Below, one piece after another: positions 1-8,438 of a stretch of 64,000 nucleotides of DNA. The stretch's first letter is position 1, and every line of letters starts with the position of its first letter. The notes under the pieces were generated by a model. That model worked only from the letters and a program-made list of their open reading frames with translations. It searched no databases and was not told the origin of the DNA. Source of the DNA: Paramicrobacterium sp051513965 (lineage in GTDB: Bacteria > Actinomycetota > Actinomycetes > Actinomycetales > Microbacteriaceae); assembly GCF_051513965.1 (NCBI RefSeq), contig NZ_CP195847.1, forward strand, positions 2,728,001 through 2,792,000, given 5' to 3'. Made by a program: the position numbers and the translations under genes.

Positions 1-233
1 GTGACGCGGAACCCCTTGTTGCGCACCGGCTCCACGAACCCGCGTTTGACGAGCCCGAGCATCGCCTCACGAACGGGCGTCGCCGACACCCCGAACTTGC
101 CTGCGAGGGTCGGCACCGTGAGCAGCTCTCCCGGCGCCAGCTCTCCGGAGATGATGCCGGTCGACAGCATCTGCTGCACGTAATCGCGCAGGCTCGACTG
201 CTGCGGCACCGGCTGGATGGCACTCGTCGTCAT
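1..233 (-). CDS. GntR-family transcriptional regulator (partial, C-terminus outside window)
   Basis: Only the first 77 codons are present; the gene runs off the left edge. The translation is a GntR winged helix-turn-helix: a helix ending SLRDYVQQML, then GELAPGEL, the recognition-helix signature VSATPVREAM and the wing LVKRGFVEPV. The 'TPVREA' form is typical of the FadR/FCD branch, but the effector domain is not visible. It lies 13 bp downstream of the Xaa-Pro aminopeptidase gene on the same strand, so it is probably the last gene of the long peptide operon. I infer that it controls that operon and the units sharing the ATGT(C/T)ACA(T/C) operator. No DNA-binding evidence exists in the sequence itself. 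Confidence 0.85.
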   Translation of the reverse strand, partial: MTTSAIQPVPQQSSLRDYVQQMLSTGIISGELAPGELLTVPTLAGKFGVSATPVREAMLGLVKRGFVEPVRNKGFRV

Positions 234-246
234 GCGGACTGTCTCC

Positions 247-1695
247 TTAAGAGTCTTCCGCGCCCAGGTGTTCGGCCGCCCACGCTTCGACCCCGTCGGC
301 GCTGATGGGGATCGAATCGGAGAGAACCTCAGACGCGTCCTTGGTGACCAAGATATCGTCTTCGAGGCGCACCCCGATGCCACGGAGCTCCGGAGGCACG
401 GTCTCGTCGAAGGCGTGGAAGTACAGCCCCGGTTCGACCGTGAGCACCATTCCGTCGGCGAGTTCAGCACCCTGGTAGGCGTCGTACTGGGCTCGGGCGC
501 AGTCGTGCACGTCGAGTCCGAGGTGGTGTCCGACCCCGCACACGATGTAGCGGCGGTGGTGCTGGCCGCGGTCGCTCAGCGCTTCGTCGACCGAGACGGG
601 CAGGAGCCCCCAGTCGTCGAGCCCGCGCGCGAGGATCTCCATCATGACGACGTGGAAGTCGCTGAACCTGCCGCCCGGCCGAACGGCGTCGAGGCCGGCA
701 CGGTGGGCTTTCTCGACGAGGTCGTGCACCTGGCGCTGCGCGGGCGAGAACCGCCCGGAGACCGGAACGGTCCGTGTGACGTCGGCCGTGTAATAGGTGC
801 GGCCTTCCACACCCATGTCGAGCAGAAGCGCGTCACCCTCGGTGACCTCGCCGTCGCACCGCACCCAGTGCAGGATGGGCGCGTGCGAGCCGCTCCCCAC
901 GATCGTGGAGTACCCGGGCCCGTTGCCGCGTGTGCGGGCGTGCCGGTCGAAGGTGCCCTGCAGCCACCGCTCGCCTCCCCCGGCGACGGCGCGCGGAATC
1001 TCGCGCACGACCGCGGCGAACCCGTCCATCGTGTCGTCGACGGCGCGGCGCAGCTGGGCGATCTCCCACGCGTCCTTGAACATGCGCAGTTCCGACAGCA
1101 CGCGTTCGAGGTCGGGGGATGCCGGCACGCCGGCGTACCCGGCCGGAAGCGTTGCGGTGTCCAGGCGACCGGCGACGTCGCTCGACGCGGCATCCGCAAT
1201 GTCGTTCTCGAGCTGGCGGCGCCCTCGCACCTCGATGTCGAGCGCGCGCGACCAGTCCTCGAGGGAGGGCGCGGGCCCCACCCAGAGCTCGCCGTGCGCG
1301 GCGTCTCCGAAGAAGTTCGTGTCGCCCGGGTAGGCGGGCTCGGGCACGTACAGCACGGCGTCGTGCCCACCGGTGCGCGGCGTCATCACGACGACGGCGT
1401 CCTCCGCGGGGCAGCCCGTGAGCCACAGGAACCCGCTGTCGGGGCGGAAGTCGTAGGCGGTGTCGTTCGCCCGCGTCGGGGCGGTGCCCGAGAACACGAC
1501 GATGGTGCGGTCGGGTAGTTGGGCGCTCAGCCGGTCGCGATGCTGGGCGGATGCCTCGGCGATGCCGGGCTCGGTGGTCGGCGTGCGGTCAGGCGTCGCC
1601 CATCCCTCGCCCATGAACCGGGTGAAGGCGTCGATCTGCGTCAGGCGCGGCATGCGGGGGTCGCTGCCCCGCGGCATCGATGCGGACTTGCTCAT
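247..1695 (-). CDS. pepP: Xaa-Pro aminopeptidase (M24B metallopeptidase)
   Basis: A 482-residue cytoplasmic aminopeptidase that should remove an N-terminal residue preceding proline, or hydroxyproline. An N-terminal AMP_N-like domain (about residues 40-180) precedes the pita-bread catalytic domain (about 205-460). The five metal ligands are visible: D293 (LLLDMG), D305 (TADVTRT), H390 (CGVGHHLG), E421 (TVEPGLYF) and E445 (VRLEDD). The ATG at 1695 is chosen because GGAAGGGAAGAG precedes it and the ATG overlaps the stop of the upstream iminopeptidase gene (ATGA), so the two are probably translationally coupled. Together with the iminopeptidase it indicates breakdown of imported Pro-rich peptides. 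Confidence 0.93.
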   Translation of the reverse strand: MSKSASMPRGSDPRMPRLTQIDAFTRFMGEGWATPDRTPTTEPGIAEASAQHRDRLSAQLPDRTIVVFSGTAPTRANDTAYDFRPDSGFLWLTGCPAEDAVVVMTPRTGGHDAVLYVPEPAYPGDTNFFGDAAHGELWVGPAPSLEDWSRALDIEVRGRRQLENDIADAASSDVAGRLDTATLPAGYAGVPASPDLERVLSELRMFKDAWEIAQLRRAVDDTMDGFAAVVREIPRAVAGGGERWLQGTFDRHARTRGNGPGYSTIVGSGSHAPILHWVRCDGEVTEGDALLLDMGVEGRTYYTADVTRTVPVSGRFSPAQRQVHDLVEKAHRAGLDAVRPGGRFSDFHVVMMEILARGLDDWGLLPVSVDEALSDRGQHHRRYIVCGVGHHLGLDVHDCARAQYDAYQGAELADGMVLTVEPGLYFHAFDETVPPELRGIGVRLEDDILVTKDASEVLSDSIPISADGVEAWAAEHLGAEDS

Positions 1696-3002
1696 CTCTT
1701 CCCTTCCGTGCGCAGCGGGCCACCGAATTCGGCGACCATCTCGCGCAGTCTCGGCACGACCCGCTCGGAGCCGATGCCGTCGTGTTCGTATTCGTTCGTC
1801 ACCCAGGCACGGGCGTTGCCGACCCGGCTGGCGGTGTCGAGTTGCAGTCCCGAGTCGACGTACATGTCGTCGAAGTACACGGCCGCGGCCAGCGGAACCT
1901 CGTTGCTCGCGAGCCGGTCGAGGTCGTAGAGCGGAGCCCAGTCGGTCTTGCGGGCGAGCAGCTTGACGGCAGCCCTGAACGGCTTCAGCAGCCGGATCTC
2001 CTCGAACATCCACGGGTAGATCATCTCGCCCGTGAAAAGAAGCGGCCGGGCACTTTCAGCGAATTCAGGATGCCGCTCACGCTCCGCCTGCGCGGCCCAC
2101 GACGTCGCTCCGGTCTCGTCGGTTCCGTACAGGGTCTCCTGCATGACGGCGAACAGCGGGTTGTCGGCGTACGAGCTGCGCGCGAGCACCTGCGCGAGGA
2201 ACGTGTCGCTGAGCCGGTCGTCGCCCTCGGCGAAGGCCTCGTCGAGCAGCCAGTGCATCCGCTCGAAGCCGGGCTTCATGCCGAAGTCGATGCCGAGGCT
2301 CTGCAGGCGTCGCACCGTCAGCTCGTCGCCGTCGGGCAGCAGCACGCTCTCGGCGCTGAGCAGATCGGCGATGCGCGACACCGTGTCGATGTCGTCGGGG
2401 TAGCGGCGCTGGAACTCGCGGTTCTTCGCGGCCGTGCGCGGGTACGTGCGGCGGTAGACCTCCGCGGCGCTCGGGTCGATGCTCGCGAGCCCGCCGGTGA
2501 CGTAGCAGGCCGCGAGTCCCTTGGGTGCCTGCGAGAGGTAGGTGAGCGTGAGGAATCCGCCGTAGCTCTGCCCGAGAGTCTCCCACGGTCCGGACCCGAA
2601 TTCGTGGGTGCGCAGGTGCTCGAGATCGCGCACGATCGAGTCGGCGCGGAAGTGCGTGAGGTACTCCGCCTGCGCACGGGCTCCGTCGATCTCGGAGATC
2701 GTGCGTGCCGAGATGCGCGAGCTGCGTCCGGTTCCGCGCTGATCGGGCAGAATCACCCGGTGGGTCTTCAGCAGCTCGCCGATCCACCCGGAAGCATCGG
2801 CAGGCCGCGGCGATTTCCCGCCGGGACCGCCTTGCAGGTAGACGATGCACGGCAGGTCCTCATCCGCGCGGTCGGCGGCGACGAACTCGCGGGCAAACAC
2901 GCGGATCGTCCGCGAGTCGGCATCCTCCTGCCAGTCGAGGGGAACCTCGACGTCGTGGTCGGTGACGCGGACGCCCGGCATCGTGTAGGTCGAAATGATC
3001 AT
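1692..3002 (-). CDS. pip: Proline iminopeptidase (S33 alpha/beta hydrolase)
   Basis: A 436-residue alpha/beta-hydrolase of peptidase family S33, which releases N-terminal proline from peptides. Visible motifs are the oxyanion-hole segment YLQGGPGG near residue 58, DQRGTGRS near 89, and the nucleophile elbow GQSYGGF with S146. Its length exceeds that of the classic ~310-residue enzyme and fits the longer Streptomyces-type prolyl aminopeptidases. The start at 3002 (MIISTYTMPG) overlaps the stop of the upstream ABC ATPase by ATGA; longer in-frame starts have no ribosome site. Its placement between the peptide importer and pepP suggests it acts on imported Pro/Hyp-peptides in the cytoplasm. Confidence 0.9.
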   Translation of the reverse strand: MIISTYTMPGVRVTDHDVEVPLDWQEDADSRTIRVFAREFVAADRADEDLPCIVYLQGGPGGKSPRPADASGWIGELLKTHRVILPDQRGTGRSSRISARTISEIDGARAQAEYLTHFRADSIVRDLEHLRTHEFGSGPWETLGQSYGGFLTLTYLSQAPKGLAACYVTGGLASIDPSAAEVYRRTYPRTAAKNREFQRRYPDDIDTVSRIADLLSAESVLLPDGDELTVRRLQSLGIDFGMKPGFERMHWLLDEAFAEGDDRLSDTFLAQVLARSSYADNPLFAVMQETLYGTDETGATSWAAQAERERHPEFAESARPLLFTGEMIYPWMFEEIRLLKPFRAAVKLLARKTDWAPLYDLDRLASNEVPLAAAVYFDDMYVDSGLQLDTASRVGNARAWVTNEYEHDGIGSERVVPRLREMVAEFGGPLRTEGKR

Positions 3003-3850
3003 GGATGCTTCTCCCCTGCGTTCGCCAAGCGAGCGGCCTCCCACTCGGGATTGATCTGCGGAACCGCGCTCAGCAGCGACTTCGTGTAGTCGTGCTGCGG
3101 GTCGTCGAAGATCGCGTCGCGATCGCCCTGCTCGACGATCTGGCCCTTGTGCACCACGGCCACGGAGTCGGCGATGTGCCGCACCACGGCGAGGTCGTGC
3201 GCGATGAAGATGTAGCTCAGGTCGCGTTCGCGCTGGAGGTCCTTCAGCAGGTTGATGACCACGGCCTGCACCGAAACGTCAAGCGCGGAGACCGCCTCGT
3301 CGCAGACCACGAGGCTCGGGCTCACAGCGAGCGCCCGGGCGATGCCGATGCGCTGCGCCTGCCCGCCCGAGAACTGTCCCGGGTAGCGCTGGCTGTGGTC
3401 GGGGTTGAGGCCGACGCGGTCCATGAGATCGCGCACGAAGTCGCGGCGCTTCTTCGGCGGCTTCACCCCCTGGTAGTCGAGCGGCGCCATGACGATGCGT
3501 TCGACCGTGTGCTTGGGGTTCAGCGACGAGAACGGGTCTTGGAAGACCACCTGCACCTTCGAGCGGAAGTGCGCGAGGTCCTTGCCTTTCGCCGTGGTCA
3601 TGTCGACCCCGTCGAGAAGCACGTTTCCCGCGGTCGGCTCGAGCAGCTTCGCCGCGATGCGCGCCATCGTCGACTTCCCAGAACCCGATTCGCCCACGAT
3701 CGCGAGCGTCTCGCGCGGCTGCACCGCGAAGCTCACGTCGTCGACAGCGGTGAACGTGCTCTTGCCCGAGAACACGACGCCGCTGCCCTGCGTGACGAAG
3801 GTCTTCGTGAGGTGTCGGGCCTCGAGCAGTGGGGTCTTCGCGTCACTCAT
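2999..3850 (-). CDS. dppF: Peptide ABC transporter ATP-binding protein (DppF/OppF type)
   Basis: A 283-residue ABC ATPase. Walker A is GESGSGKST (near residue 54), the Q-loop follows VVFQDPFSSLNP, the signature is FSGGQAQRIGIARAL and Walker B is LVVCDEAVSALDVS, followed by the H-loop AHDLAVV. The 'SSLNP' Q-loop and the C-terminal extension with PQINPEWE are typical of the F subunit of nickel/di-/oligopeptide importers. It overlaps dppD by 8 bp upstream and the iminopeptidase by 4 bp downstream. Together with the D subunit it energises the two permeases encoded upstream. Confidence 0.95.
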   Translation of the reverse strand: MSDAKTPLLEARHLTKTFVTQGSGVVFSGKSTFTAVDDVSFAVQPRETLAIVGESGSGKSTMARIAAKLLEPTAGNVLLDGVDMTTAKGKDLAHFRSKVQVVFQDPFSSLNPKHTVERIVMAPLDYQGVKPPKKRRDFVRDLMDRVGLNPDHSQRYPGQFSGGQAQRIGIARALAVSPSLVVCDEAVSALDVSVQAVVINLLKDLQRERDLSYIFIAHDLAVVRHIADSVAVVHKGQIVEQGDRDAIFDDPQHDYTKSLLSAVPQINPEWEAARLANAGEKHP

Positions 3851-4736
3851 GGCTCACTCCCTTGATGTCTCCGACGACGTCGGTGATGCGCGGTACCGCG
3901 TCGAGCAGCGCCTTCGTGTACGACGACTGCGGGTTCGAGAAGATCTCCTCGGCAGTGCCGTGCTCCATCGTCTCTCCGCCCTTCATGACGAGCACTTCGT
4001 CGGCCACTTCGCTCACGACCGCGAGATCGTGGGTGATGAACAGCATCCCCGTTCCCGTCTCCTCCTGAAGCTCCTTCATGAGATCGAGGATCTGCGCCTG
4101 AACCGTCACGTCGAGCGCCGTCGTGGGTTCGTCGGCGATGATGAGGTCCGGCTCGAGGCACAGCGCCATGGCGATCATGATGCGCTGGCGCATTCCTCCG
4201 GAGAACTGGTGCGGGTAGTGGTCGACGCGGCGGTCGGGGTCGGCGATCTTGACGCGCCGCATGGCCTCGACGGCGACCTTCTTCGCAGCGGCCTTCGATC
4301 CGCCGCGGTGGGCGCGGTAGGCCTCGGCGATCTGCACGCCGACCGTGTAGTACGGGTTGAGCGACGACAGGGGGTCCTGGAAGATCATCGCGATCTTGTC
4401 TCCGCGCACGCGTCGCATCTCGCGATCGCTGCGGTCGAGCAGGTCATGACCATAGAAGCGGATGCGGCCAGACGCCTCGCCTCCCTCGGGCAGCAGCCCC
4501 ATGATGGCGAGCGACGTCATGGACTTTCCGGAACCCGATTCGCCGACGATGCCGAGCGTCTTACCCGGGTCGATGCGGAACGACGAGTCTTTGACGACGT
4601 CGACCGGGCCGCGGACGGTCGGGAAGGTGATCGTGAGGTTCTCGACCTCGAGCAGTGTCGAACCCTTGATCGGAATCGAGACGGTCTTGAGCGAACCGGT
4701 CTTGGGCGCGTTCTTCGAACGTTTCTGGCGACTCAT
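3843..4736 (-). CDS. dppD: Peptide ABC transporter ATP-binding protein (DppD/OppD type)
   Basis: A 297-residue ABC ATPase with Walker A GESGSGKSM, Q-loop MIFQDPLSSLNPYYTV, signature FSGGMRQRIMIAMAL, Walker B LIIADEPTTALDVT and H-loop ITHDLAVV. A basic N-terminal extension of about 25 residues (MSRQKRSKNAPK) precedes the domain. The FSGGMRQR signature is diagnostic for the D subunit of peptide importers, so D and F form the heterodimeric motor. It overlaps the neighbouring permease gene by 4 bp (stop of dppB inside its start) and dppF by 8 bp. That tight packing supports one polycistronic message. Confidence 0.95.
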   Translation of the reverse strand: MSRQKRSKNAPKTGSLKTVSIPIKGSTLLEVENLTITFPTVRGPVDVVKDSSFRIDPGKTLGIVGESGSGKSMTSLAIMGLLPEGGEASGRIRFYGHDLLDRSDREMRRVRGDKIAMIFQDPLSSLNPYYTVGVQIAEAYRAHRGGSKAAAKKVAVEAMRRVKIADPDRRVDHYPHQFSGGMRQRIMIAMALCLEPDLIIADEPTTALDVTVQAQILDLMKELQEETGTGMLFITHDLAVVSEVADEVLVMKGGETMEHGTAEEIFSNPQSSYTKALLDAVPRITDVVGDIKGVSHE

Positions 4737-5728
4737 TGTGCTTTCACCCTCACTCTCGGGTCGAGAACGGAGTACAGCAGATCGACGATGATGTTCGCCA
4801 CGACCACGAGTGCGGCCGCGAGCAGCGTGACTGCCATGATGACGGGTTGGTCATTCTGAGTGATCGAGTCTGCGGTCAGCTTTCCGATGCCGTTCAGGCC
4901 GAACACGGTCTCGGTGATCAGCGCCCCACCGAGCAGTGCGGCGAAGTCCATGCCGAACAGCGTCAGCGCTGGCGTGAGCGCGGGCCGAAGAGCGTGCTTT
5001 CCCATCACGACGTTCGGGTCGAGCCCCTTGGCTCGAGCCGTCCGGATGAAGCCCTGTCCGAGCGTGTCGATCACATTGGCGCGAACGAGGCGTGTGTACA
5101 TCGCCGCATACATGAACGCGAGCACGAACCACGGCATGATGTATGCCTGGAACCACTGCAGTGGATCGTCCGCGAAGGGAACCGCTCGTGGGAACGGCAG
5201 CCACTTCAGCTTGACCACAAGGATGTACTGCAGCGCGAGCGCCACGAAATAGTTCGGCAGGCTGATGCCGGAGAGCGCGACGACCATGATCCCGCGGTCC
5301 CACCAGGTGCCCTTCTTGATGGCGCCGATGAGTCCTCCACCGATACCGGCGAAGAGCCAGAGGAGAGCAGCTCCGACGGCGAGCGTCGCGCTGACGGGCA
5401 GGCGCTGGACGATCATCTCGAACACCGATTGGCTCGTCTGGAAGCTGTAGCCGAGGCAGGGAGCGGAGCAGTGAACAGCGTTGACGCCCTCACCATAGTC
5501 ACGCCCGACGAAGAGGCCGGAGATGAAGATCCAGACTTGCTCCCAGAAAGGCTTGTCGAGTCCGAGCTTCTCGTGGATGTCCGCGATGCGGTCGGGCGTG
5601 CAGGTCTTGCCGCAGATCATGTACGCCGGGTCAGGCGACAGCACAAAGAAGACCGTGTAGGTGAAGACCGTGATGAGGAAGAGAACGATCGCACCGGCGG
5701 CAACGCGCTTGAGAATGTAGAACAGCAT
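4733..5728 (-). CDS. dppB: Peptide ABC transporter permease (DppB type)
   Basis: A 331-residue integral membrane permease with about six hydrophobic helices. It starts with the MLFYILKRVAAGAIVLFLIT helix typical of DppB/OppB and has a long periplasmic-side loop (residues ~35-90) rich in Cys and Pro. The cytoplasmic coupling (EAA-like) segment lies around RTARAKGLDPNVVMGKHALR near residue 230. Its stop and the start of dppD overlap by 4 bp. It should pair with the DppC subunit upstream to form the channel for imported peptides. The substrate cannot be read from the sequence; the peptidase genes downstream point to Pro-containing peptides. Confidence 0.94.
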   Translation of the reverse strand: MLFYILKRVAAGAIVLFLITVFTYTVFFVLSPDPAYMICGKTCTPDRIADIHEKLGLDKPFWEQVWIFISGLFVGRDYGEGVNAVHCSAPCLGYSFQTSQSVFEMIVQRLPVSATLAVGAALLWLFAGIGGGLIGAIKKGTWWDRGIMVVALSGISLPNYFVALALQYILVVKLKWLPFPRAVPFADDPLQWFQAYIMPWFVLAFMYAAMYTRLVRANVIDTLGQGFIRTARAKGLDPNVVMGKHALRPALTPALTLFGMDFAALLGGALITETVFGLNGIGKLTADSITQNDQPVIMAVTLLAAALVVVANIIVDLLYSVLDPRVRVKAQ

Positions 5729-6693
5729 CAGGCAGCATCCCCCTCGTCAAGCTGACGTTGCAGGTGGTCGCCCACGACGGTGAACGAGAGCACCGTGAAG
5801 AAGAGGAACAGACCAGGGATCACGAAGTACATCGGGTCGACGGCGTACCAAGCGACGGATGCTGCGATCATCTGACCCCAGGAGGGCATCGGCGGAATGA
5901 CGCCGACGCCGAGGAAGGACAGCGCGGCTTCCGTTCCGATGTACTGAGGGACCGACAGCGTCGAGAGCACGATGATCGTTCCGCGCAGGTTCGGCAGGAT
6001 CTCTTTGAACGCGATTCTGCCCGCGCTGGCGCCGGATGCTCGTGCCGATTCGACGAACTCACTGTTGCGCAGCGACATGGTCTGTCCACGGATGACGCGC
6101 GCCGTATACGGCCACGCGAAGATGCTCAGCACGATCACCAGCAGCAATGGTCTGTTTCCCGCGGGCAGTGCTGAGAGCAGGGCGATCATGAAGATGAGCG
6201 CTGGAAAGGCCATGAGGAAGTCCATGAGCCGGGAGATGATCTGGTCGATGACGCCACCGAAGAATCCACCCAGCATGCCGAAGACCACACCGAGTGTGGT
6301 TGTGACGATCGTGGCCGAGACGGCGATCGTCAGAGACACCTGCGCACCATATGCGATGCGCATGAAGATGTCGCGGCCGCTTCCGGGTTCGACGCCGAAC
6401 CAGTGCTCAGCACTGACTCCGCCCCAGGGGCCGACGGGAAGACCGCCGAGCGCGGGATCGATCGCGTTCTCGTGGTAAGCGTAGGGGCTCATGCCCGTGA
6501 TCTGCTCGAGCAGCGGAGCTGCCAGAGCCAGAAGAACGATGAAGACGATCCATCCGAAGCTCACGACGACGGATGGTGTGCTCCTCAGCGCGGCGACAAC
6601 ACGTTTGACGGGACTGGGGGCGCTGCCGCCGTCGAGCGACGACAGCACCCCCTTGCGCGTGCCGCCCGCGAGCTCACTCGCAGGTGCAGACAT
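5728..6693 (-). CDS. dppC: Peptide ABC transporter permease (DppC type)
   Basis: A 321-residue permease with an N-terminal cytoplasmic extension, a first helix near residue 45, the long extracytoplasmic segment typical of DppC (HWFGVEPGSGRDIFMRIAYG) and five further helices. The coupling motif is ESARASGASAGRIAFKEILP near residue 220. It overlaps dppB by one base (TGATG) and follows the binding-protein gene by four bases. It is the second half of the importer channel. Nothing unusual was seen. Confidence 0.94.
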   Translation of the reverse strand: MSAPASELAGGTRKGVLSSLDGGSAPSPVKRVVAALRSTPSVVVSFGWIVFIVLLALAAPLLEQITGMSPYAYHENAIDPALGGLPVGPWGGVSAEHWFGVEPGSGRDIFMRIAYGAQVSLTIAVSATIVTTTLGVVFGMLGGFFGGVIDQIISRLMDFLMAFPALIFMIALLSALPAGNRPLLLVIVLSIFAWPYTARVIRGQTMSLRNSEFVESARASGASAGRIAFKEILPNLRGTIIVLSTLSVPQYIGTEAALSFLGVGVIPPMPSWGQMIAASVAWYAVDPMYFVIPGLFLFFTVLSFTVVGDHLQRQLDEGDAA

Positions 6694-6697
6694 ATGA

Positions 6698-8386
6698 CTA
6701 CTCGTCCACGCTCTTCAGGCCGACGACGGCGTAGTCGATACCGCCTGAATAGCCTTCGTGAAGGTGTGCGTTGGCGATATTGCTGCCCGTCACAGTCACC
6801 GCCTTCTCCCAGGTCAGCGGCACAGCCGGAGCCGACTCGAGGATCAGCTTGTCGAGCTCACCCCAGGCTTTGTTGGCCTCGTCGACGTCCTTCATCTTGC
6901 GGATCTCCGCCATGCGCTTGTTGACCTCTTCATTGTCGAACTGCGCGATGTTGGAGTTGCCCTGATCGAAGATCTGGCTGCCCTCGAACAGCGGCGGGAG
7001 GAACGTGGCACCGGTCGGCCAGTCGGGGCACCATCCAGCGATGGCGGCATCCGTCTGCTGGCTCGGGGTTCCGATGATCTGCCAGTACTTCGCCGTGTCG
7101 ACGACGTTGAGCTTCACATCGATGCCGGCCTTGCCGAGCGATTCCTGGATGGACTCAGCCTGCGCCTGCGTGACGGGAACCGCGCGCATGTCGAGGCTCA
7201 GCTCGAAGCCGTCTGCGTATCCGGCTTCCTTCAGGAGCTCCTTGGCCTTCTCGGGATCGCCCTCGCTGTCCTTGCTCGGGTAGAGATCGAAGTCCTGGTG
7301 GCCCTTGACGGTCGGCGGGAGCATCGTGTTGGCGATGTCCGTGAGCGCCGGACCACCTGTCGCGGTCTGGACAGACTTCTTGTCGATCGCGTAGGAGATC
7401 GCCTGGCGAACCTTGAGGTCGTTCAGCGGCTCCTTCGTCGTGTTCAGCGCGAGGTAGGTGGTGCAGCCCTTGAGTCCCTCGAGTGTGCGCTCCTGGATCG
7501 ACGGCTCCTGAATGCGTGACAGCGAGGAGGCCAGGATGATGCCGGAGATAGCGTTCTGGTCATCGCCCTGGTCGGCGATCATGCGCTCGTCGATCGTTGA
7601 GTTGTCGAGACCGAGTGTCCACACGAACTTGTCCGGGTATGCCTTGCGGACCTCGTCACTCGAGGCCTCCCAGTGCTCGTTGCGCTCGAGCACGATGGAG
7701 CTGCCCGGCTTGTACTCGCTCACGACGTACGGACCGGACGAGATCGGCTGCTTGTCGATGCTCGTGGTCGTGACATCGCCGTCCGCGGGGAACGGCGTGT
7801 AGACCGGCTGAGCGACCGCACTGCCGAAGTCGGCGTACGGCTGGTTCAGGTGGAAGATGATCGTCTTGTCGTCGGGCGTCTCGATCGAGTCGAGGTGTCC
7901 GTCCTTGTAGACGCCCTCGTAGTCGTCAGCGCCCTCGAGAAGGATCTTCGCGTAGGGCGAGCCGACCGCGATATCCGGGTCGAGCGAGCGCTCCACGCCG
8001 AAGCGGACGTCTTCGCTCGTGATCTCGGAGCCATCTTGGAAGTAGATGTCGTCCTTCAGCGTGAACGTCCACTCGGTGTTGTCTTCGTTCGGAGTGCCGA
8101 GATCCGTCGCGAGGTCGGGAACGATCTCGGTCGGGTCCTTCGAGTCTCCGCCCGCGAACATCGTCAGCTGACGGTAGATGAGGCGGTAGAAGTTGTTGAC
8201 TCCGCCGTCCCAGCCCTGAGCAGGGTCGAGGTGCGAGAAGTCGGTCGTCGCGAGTACGTGAAGGGTTCCGCCCTTCACCGCCTCGCCCGAGCTGCCTTCG
8301 CTCGCCCCGCCGCCGCCGGAACTGCACCCCGTCAGGGCGAGTGCCGCGGCTAAGCCGAGGCCGAGCGCGATCTTGGATTTCTTCAT
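6698..8386 (-). CDS. Peptide ABC transporter substrate-binding lipoprotein (SBP family 5)
   Basis: A 562-residue extracellular binding protein. The N-terminus is a lipoprotein signal: MKKSKIA, a hydrophobic core, then lipobox LTGC followed by a Gly/Ser-rich linker. The rest matches family 5 (peptide/nickel) binding proteins, with the entry motif ...VPDLATDLG...WTFTLKDDIYFQDGS near residue 105 and RQAISYAIDK near 325. It sits 52 bp downstream of the GH127 gene and 4 bp upstream of dppC. Family 5 proteins mostly bind oligopeptides, but some bind oligosaccharides. A glycopeptide ligand is therefore plausible here, as inference only. Confidence 0.93.
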   Translation of the reverse strand: MKKSKIALGLGLAAALALTGCSSGGGGASEGSSGEAVKGGTLHVLATTDFSHLDPAQGWDGGVNNFYRLIYRQLTMFAGGDSKDPTEIVPDLATDLGTPNEDNTEWTFTLKDDIYFQDGSEITSEDVRFGVERSLDPDIAVGSPYAKILLEGADDYEGVYKDGHLDSIETPDDKTIIFHLNQPYADFGSAVAQPVYTPFPADGDVTTTSIDKQPISSGPYVVSEYKPGSSIVLERNEHWEASSDEVRKAYPDKFVWTLGLDNSTIDERMIADQGDDQNAISGIILASSLSRIQEPSIQERTLEGLKGCTTYLALNTTKEPLNDLKVRQAISYAIDKKSVQTATGGPALTDIANTMLPPTVKGHQDFDLYPSKDSEGDPEKAKELLKEAGYADGFELSLDMRAVPVTQAQAESIQESLGKAGIDVKLNVVDTAKYWQIIGTPSQQTDAAIAGWCPDWPTGATFLPPLFEGSQIFDQGNSNIAQFDNEEVNKRMAEIRKMKDVDEANKAWGELDKLILESAPAVPLTWEKAVTVTGSNIANAHLHEGYSGGIDYAVVGLKSVDE

Positions 8387-8438
8387 GAGAGCTCACTCTC
8401 TTGTCGTTCGGGCAACATCGCCCGATGGTGGGGAAGGG